From: Bugula neritina
Taxonomy: Eukaryota; Bryozoa; Gymnolaemata; Cheilostomatida; Bugulidae
Reading direction: 5' to 3'
Length of the DNA: 64,000 nt
Assembly: GCA_964035545.1 (NCBI GenBank)
Contig: CAXIUT010000037.1
Span: forward strand, 1 to 64,000
Part shown: one piece after another, positions 61,263 to 64,000 of the stretch
Numbering within the stretch: the stretch's first letter is position 1
Layout of the letters: each line of letters opens with the position of its first letter
Position numbers and translations under genes: made by a program
The notes under the pieces: model-generated
What the model was told of the DNA's origin: nothing
Databases searched by the model: none
What the model saw: only the letters and a program-made list of their open reading frames with translations

Positions 61263-62905
61263 TCAATCATTCTTTGGATTTTTATCATTATGACTTTTAG
61301 CTAAAATTGAACGATTAAGTGAAGATTCTACTCTTCTGCTTTTTCCTCTGACAAAAACATCTTTTTTCCTGAGTTCTAATCCTAAACTTACAATATATTC
61401 TCGATTTTATCCTCCAATCTTTCTACTTTAAATGATTCCCATCAAAGCTATTGGTTTTTCATGAGTAGCAATATCAAAACTATGTTTTTTACACTTAGGT
61501 ATACTTCTTGAGCTGCCAATTTCCATAAGATAATCTTTGGATGTAACTATTTTGATGAATTCAATTCCTTTGCCACAAAATAAGTCCATTGATGTGATAT
61601 ATTCGTATTATCCGAAGGTATGATCGACAGTTTGAATATTAGAAAATTGAGTAGGAATTGAAAATGTTTAAATAGTCTTTGTTTATTGTTTTAATTCTTT
61701 TATTATTTCATTCTCATATATTTCATAGTCAGTAGTCATCGAAAGGACATGTTAATCACTATAAGTAAATACTAATCTTTTAATTTTATAGTTTTTTTCA
61801 ACCGGTAATTTAGCACTATCATCGAATTATCGATATATTCCTTGTCCTCTACTCAGTCCACGGAATTACTTTCTGGTTTAAAAAAGACTTCCAGAAGAAT
61901 GCATCACTTCTTAAGCATATCTAGCTGTTTTTATAGGTTAAAGAGTGTTGAAATTTTTCCTTTATTTTTATTTAAGTCTGAAAAGCATAATATTACCTTC
62001 TTTTTCTTTTCTAGTTATTATTTATTTTGTTTATGCTAGTTCTCTCTAAGTAGTTTTTAATTTAAAGCTAAGATTGTCTATTTAGTGCTTATTACTTTTA
62101 TCATTCATTTTTTTAGCAGTTTATAAACTTTTAAACTTCTATTTTAGTTTTTATAGTTATTAGTTGATTACTGAATCATTATTATTTTTTTCTTTTGACT
62201 TTTCAAGAGGTTTAGTAGATATTTTATTTTCAAGACTAAGGATGTGTTCTCTTAAAGACTTGATATTTTTTTCTAGTTAATCTTATTTCTTTTTTTGTTC
62301 TTGTATTTTCTTTTTCATATGAACTATTTCTTAATTTTGCTGCATTATTTTTTGCGTGAGCTATTCTTCTTTTTTATAGCTATCTGCATTTTTTTATTGT
62401 TTATCTAGTTTTTAAAAAAGTTTGATTTGAGCTTTAAGATCTTCATTTATTCTTTCTTTTTCTTTGATTTCATTTTTAAAACCGTCAATTTTATCCCCAT
62501 CAAGATATTTATATTTATATCTAAGTTGTTCAATCTCTTTTCTTAGAATACCATTTTTCTTTATTTCATTTTATAACTATTTTTTAGTTAAATCAACTCG
62601 ATTATCAGCTCCTTTATGCTATTCTTATTTTGGTTTATGTTGCACTTTTTTGAGAACTGAGTTAAGCTGCTCATTTAGCTGCTTAAAATCACTTTTAAGA
62701 GTTTAATTTTGCTTTTTCTGGCGCTGTATAAGTTTCAACCTTATTAAATCATCTGGTACATTTCAGAGATTCGATTCTGGTATTTTTTAATAATTCGACG
62801 CGTGCCTTCTTTCGATTCCATCTCAGACTCTACAACCACAATCTAGGAGCGTAGTGATTCGTAAGATGCCTGAATCTCCTTATCATTTGTATTTCCTTCT
62901 TACAT
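61263..62905 (-). CDS. Coiled-coil protein with beta-rich C-terminus
   Basis: 540 residues from ATG 62905 to TGA 61263-61265 with one 20-nt intron (62740-62759). Residues ~50-340 are a long coiled coil of Lys, Glu, Gln and Leu heptads. The last ~200 residues alternate hydrophobic and polar (YKIKRLVFTYSDQHVLS, QYEYITSMDLFCGKGIEFIK, EYIVSLGLELRKKDVFVRG) and may form a beta-propeller or sandwich. Probably a cytoskeletal or basal-body component. No orthologue recognised. Confidence 0.7.
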
Positions 62906-63126
62906 CAATATAAATAATAAAACATATCAAATCATAACTCATTAAAAATAGAGAAAAAATGACACTATTAAAAATCATGGGCAAAAAGAGAAAAAAGAAT
63001 AATATCGATCATAACCTCTCTTTAGATATCAGAATATCTAAATAAATAAATTATTGAAATAGCTTAATTAATATAATCTATATTATATGGTATTCTTTAT
63101 TTTGATTCAAACTATTGATTCATAAA

Positions 63127-63693
63127 TCATCTTAACATATGTTAGTTGACCTCTTTTTGGTCCAAGATGGAGTTTTAGAATTCTTTATAAGATTAAAGCT
63201 AATCTGTTTGCTCATGAAAGGCTATCATAAGCTACCTGATTGATTCTGAATGCATGAAATATTTTGATTCTACAAGTAAATCGGCATTCCACATTAACTT
63301 TCTTATATCATCCATCTACTCAGGGAATTGTATTAGATAAAATATCATCATTTCAAGGAAAAAATTCATAGCATATTGATTGCTGAAGTAAACTTCAATT
63401 ATTTCTTTCTTTTTACTTGCAGATAACTAGGTTTTTCCAAACCATCTAAGAAATCTTGAATTTGCTCCTATTGAGTTTGTTTAGATAAAGCAGAAGAAAG
63501 TTGAAGCTTTCTGAAGAATATTTTTGTAGAGATTGAGGATAAAACTAAATTTTATATTCTCAGCTATTTCTGCCTCAAGGAAGCTATCAACAGTGATTTT
63601 AAAGATATTTGCAAGTTAACAGTGTTCAGTATTCTTATAGATTATACTAAGAAGGTTTTCAAAGATTATTTCATAATCTTCACTTAATAGCAT
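63127..63693 (-). CDS. ORF truncated by the right telomere
   Basis: 188 residues, from an ATG at 63693 (11 bp inside the telomere boundary) to TGA 63127-63129. The sequence is all-helical (SLFYLIQFPEQ-type helices, IIEVYFSNQYAMNFFLEMM, IRKLMWNADLLVESKYFMHS), like ARM/HEAT or PCI repeats. The open frame continues outward into telomeric repeats encoding Gln-Pro, with no other start. With only 11 bp for a promoter, the gene is most likely cut at its 5' end by telomere addition. Family not identified. Confidence 0.6.
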
Positions 63694-63703
63694 ATGGAAA
63701 CAT

Positions 63704-63767
63704 TGGGGTTGGGGTTGGGGTTGGGGTTGGGGTTGGGGTTGGGGTTGGGGTTGGGGTTGGGGTTGGG
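63704..63767. repeat. Right telomere, G4T2 repeats
   Basis: TTGGGG repeats in the orientation of a chromosome's right end, running to the gap. Together with the C4A2 array at 55195-55287 it brackets an 8.6-kb segment. Confidence 0.95.
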
Positions 63768-63967
63768 NNNNNNNNNNNNNNNNNNNNNNNNNNNNNNNNN
63801 NNNNNNNNNNNNNNNNNNNNNNNNNNNNNNNNNNNNNNNNNNNNNNNNNNNNNNNNNNNNNNNNNNNNNNNNNNNNNNNNNNNNNNNNNNNNNNNNNNNN
63901 NNNNNNNNNNNNNNNNNNNNNNNNNNNNNNNNNNNNNNNNNNNNNNNNNNNNNNNNNNNNNNNNNNN
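63768..63967. other. Assembly gap (200 N)
   Basis: Exactly 200 N between a right telomere and the next left telomere. A round-number gap between two telomeres points to scaffolding of two separate chromosome ends rather than a true linkage. Confidence 0.98.
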
Positions 63968-64000
63968 CCCAACCCCAACCCCAACCCCAACCCCAACCCC
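63968..64000. repeat. C4A2 telomeric tract of the next unit
   Basis: CCCCAA repeats resume in left-telomere orientation after the gap, presumably the start of another chromosome. Confidence 0.95.

Overview
This is ciliate macronuclear-type DNA. TAA and TAG are read as glutamine throughout and TGA is the only stop. Coding density is very high, introns are almost all exactly 20 nt, and pure C4A2/G4T2 telomeric repeats occur. TTGGGG repeats plus this code fit an oligohymenophorean ciliate (the class of Tetrahymena, Paramecium and the scuticociliates). The genus cannot be fixed from the sequence. Ordinary ORF callers fragment these genes, so the models below were rebuilt by reading TAA/TAG as Gln and removing 20-nt introns.

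Layout. The window starts with a left telomere (C4A2). Further C4A2 arrays lie at 2118-2210, 33850-33905 and 55195-55287, all in left-telomere orientation. A right telomere (G4T2) lies at 63704-63767, then a 200-N gap and another C4A2 tract. The window therefore looks like several small chromosomes (or contigs with telomeric ends) laid end to end. 55195-63767 alone has the form of a complete two-telomere minichromosome of about 8.6 kb.

1-33.8 kb: an SPRY-like gene reading into the first array; EF-hand protein; UTP18; mitochondrial Met-tRNA formyltransferase; ARM-like/coiled-coil protein; DOP1 (Dopey); a possible NPRL3-like protein; Yippee; a Neo1/ATP9-class P4-ATPase; AGC kinase; three tandem RING-finger genes with C-terminal CaaX-like ends; ZZ-finger protein; several unknowns; and a UvrD-like helicase whose 5' end meets the second array. 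DOP1 and Neo1 are known physical partners in yeast, and their genes lie about 2 kb apart here.

33.9-55.2 kb: a coiled-coil protein, a small secreted repeat protein, tRNA-Asp(GUC), two DHHC palmitoyltransferases, SART3/Prp24 (HAT repeats, three RRMs, LSm-binding tail), an ABCG half transporter, a small mitochondrial-type protein, a SANT protein, an SLC44 choline-transporter-like protein, a C2H2 protein, PP1 inhibitor-2, cyclophilin, PX sorting nexin, ULK-like kinase and an AKTIP-like inactive E2.

55.3-63.7 kb: CFAP65-like axonemal protein, SKP1-like protein, a small membrane protein, a coiled-coil protein and an ORF starting 11 bp from the right telomere.

Several genes carry single-base frameshifts at A/T homopolymers. 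These most likely reflect assembly indels rather than decay, since conserved domains continue on both sides. No CRISPR, rRNA or transposase was seen.
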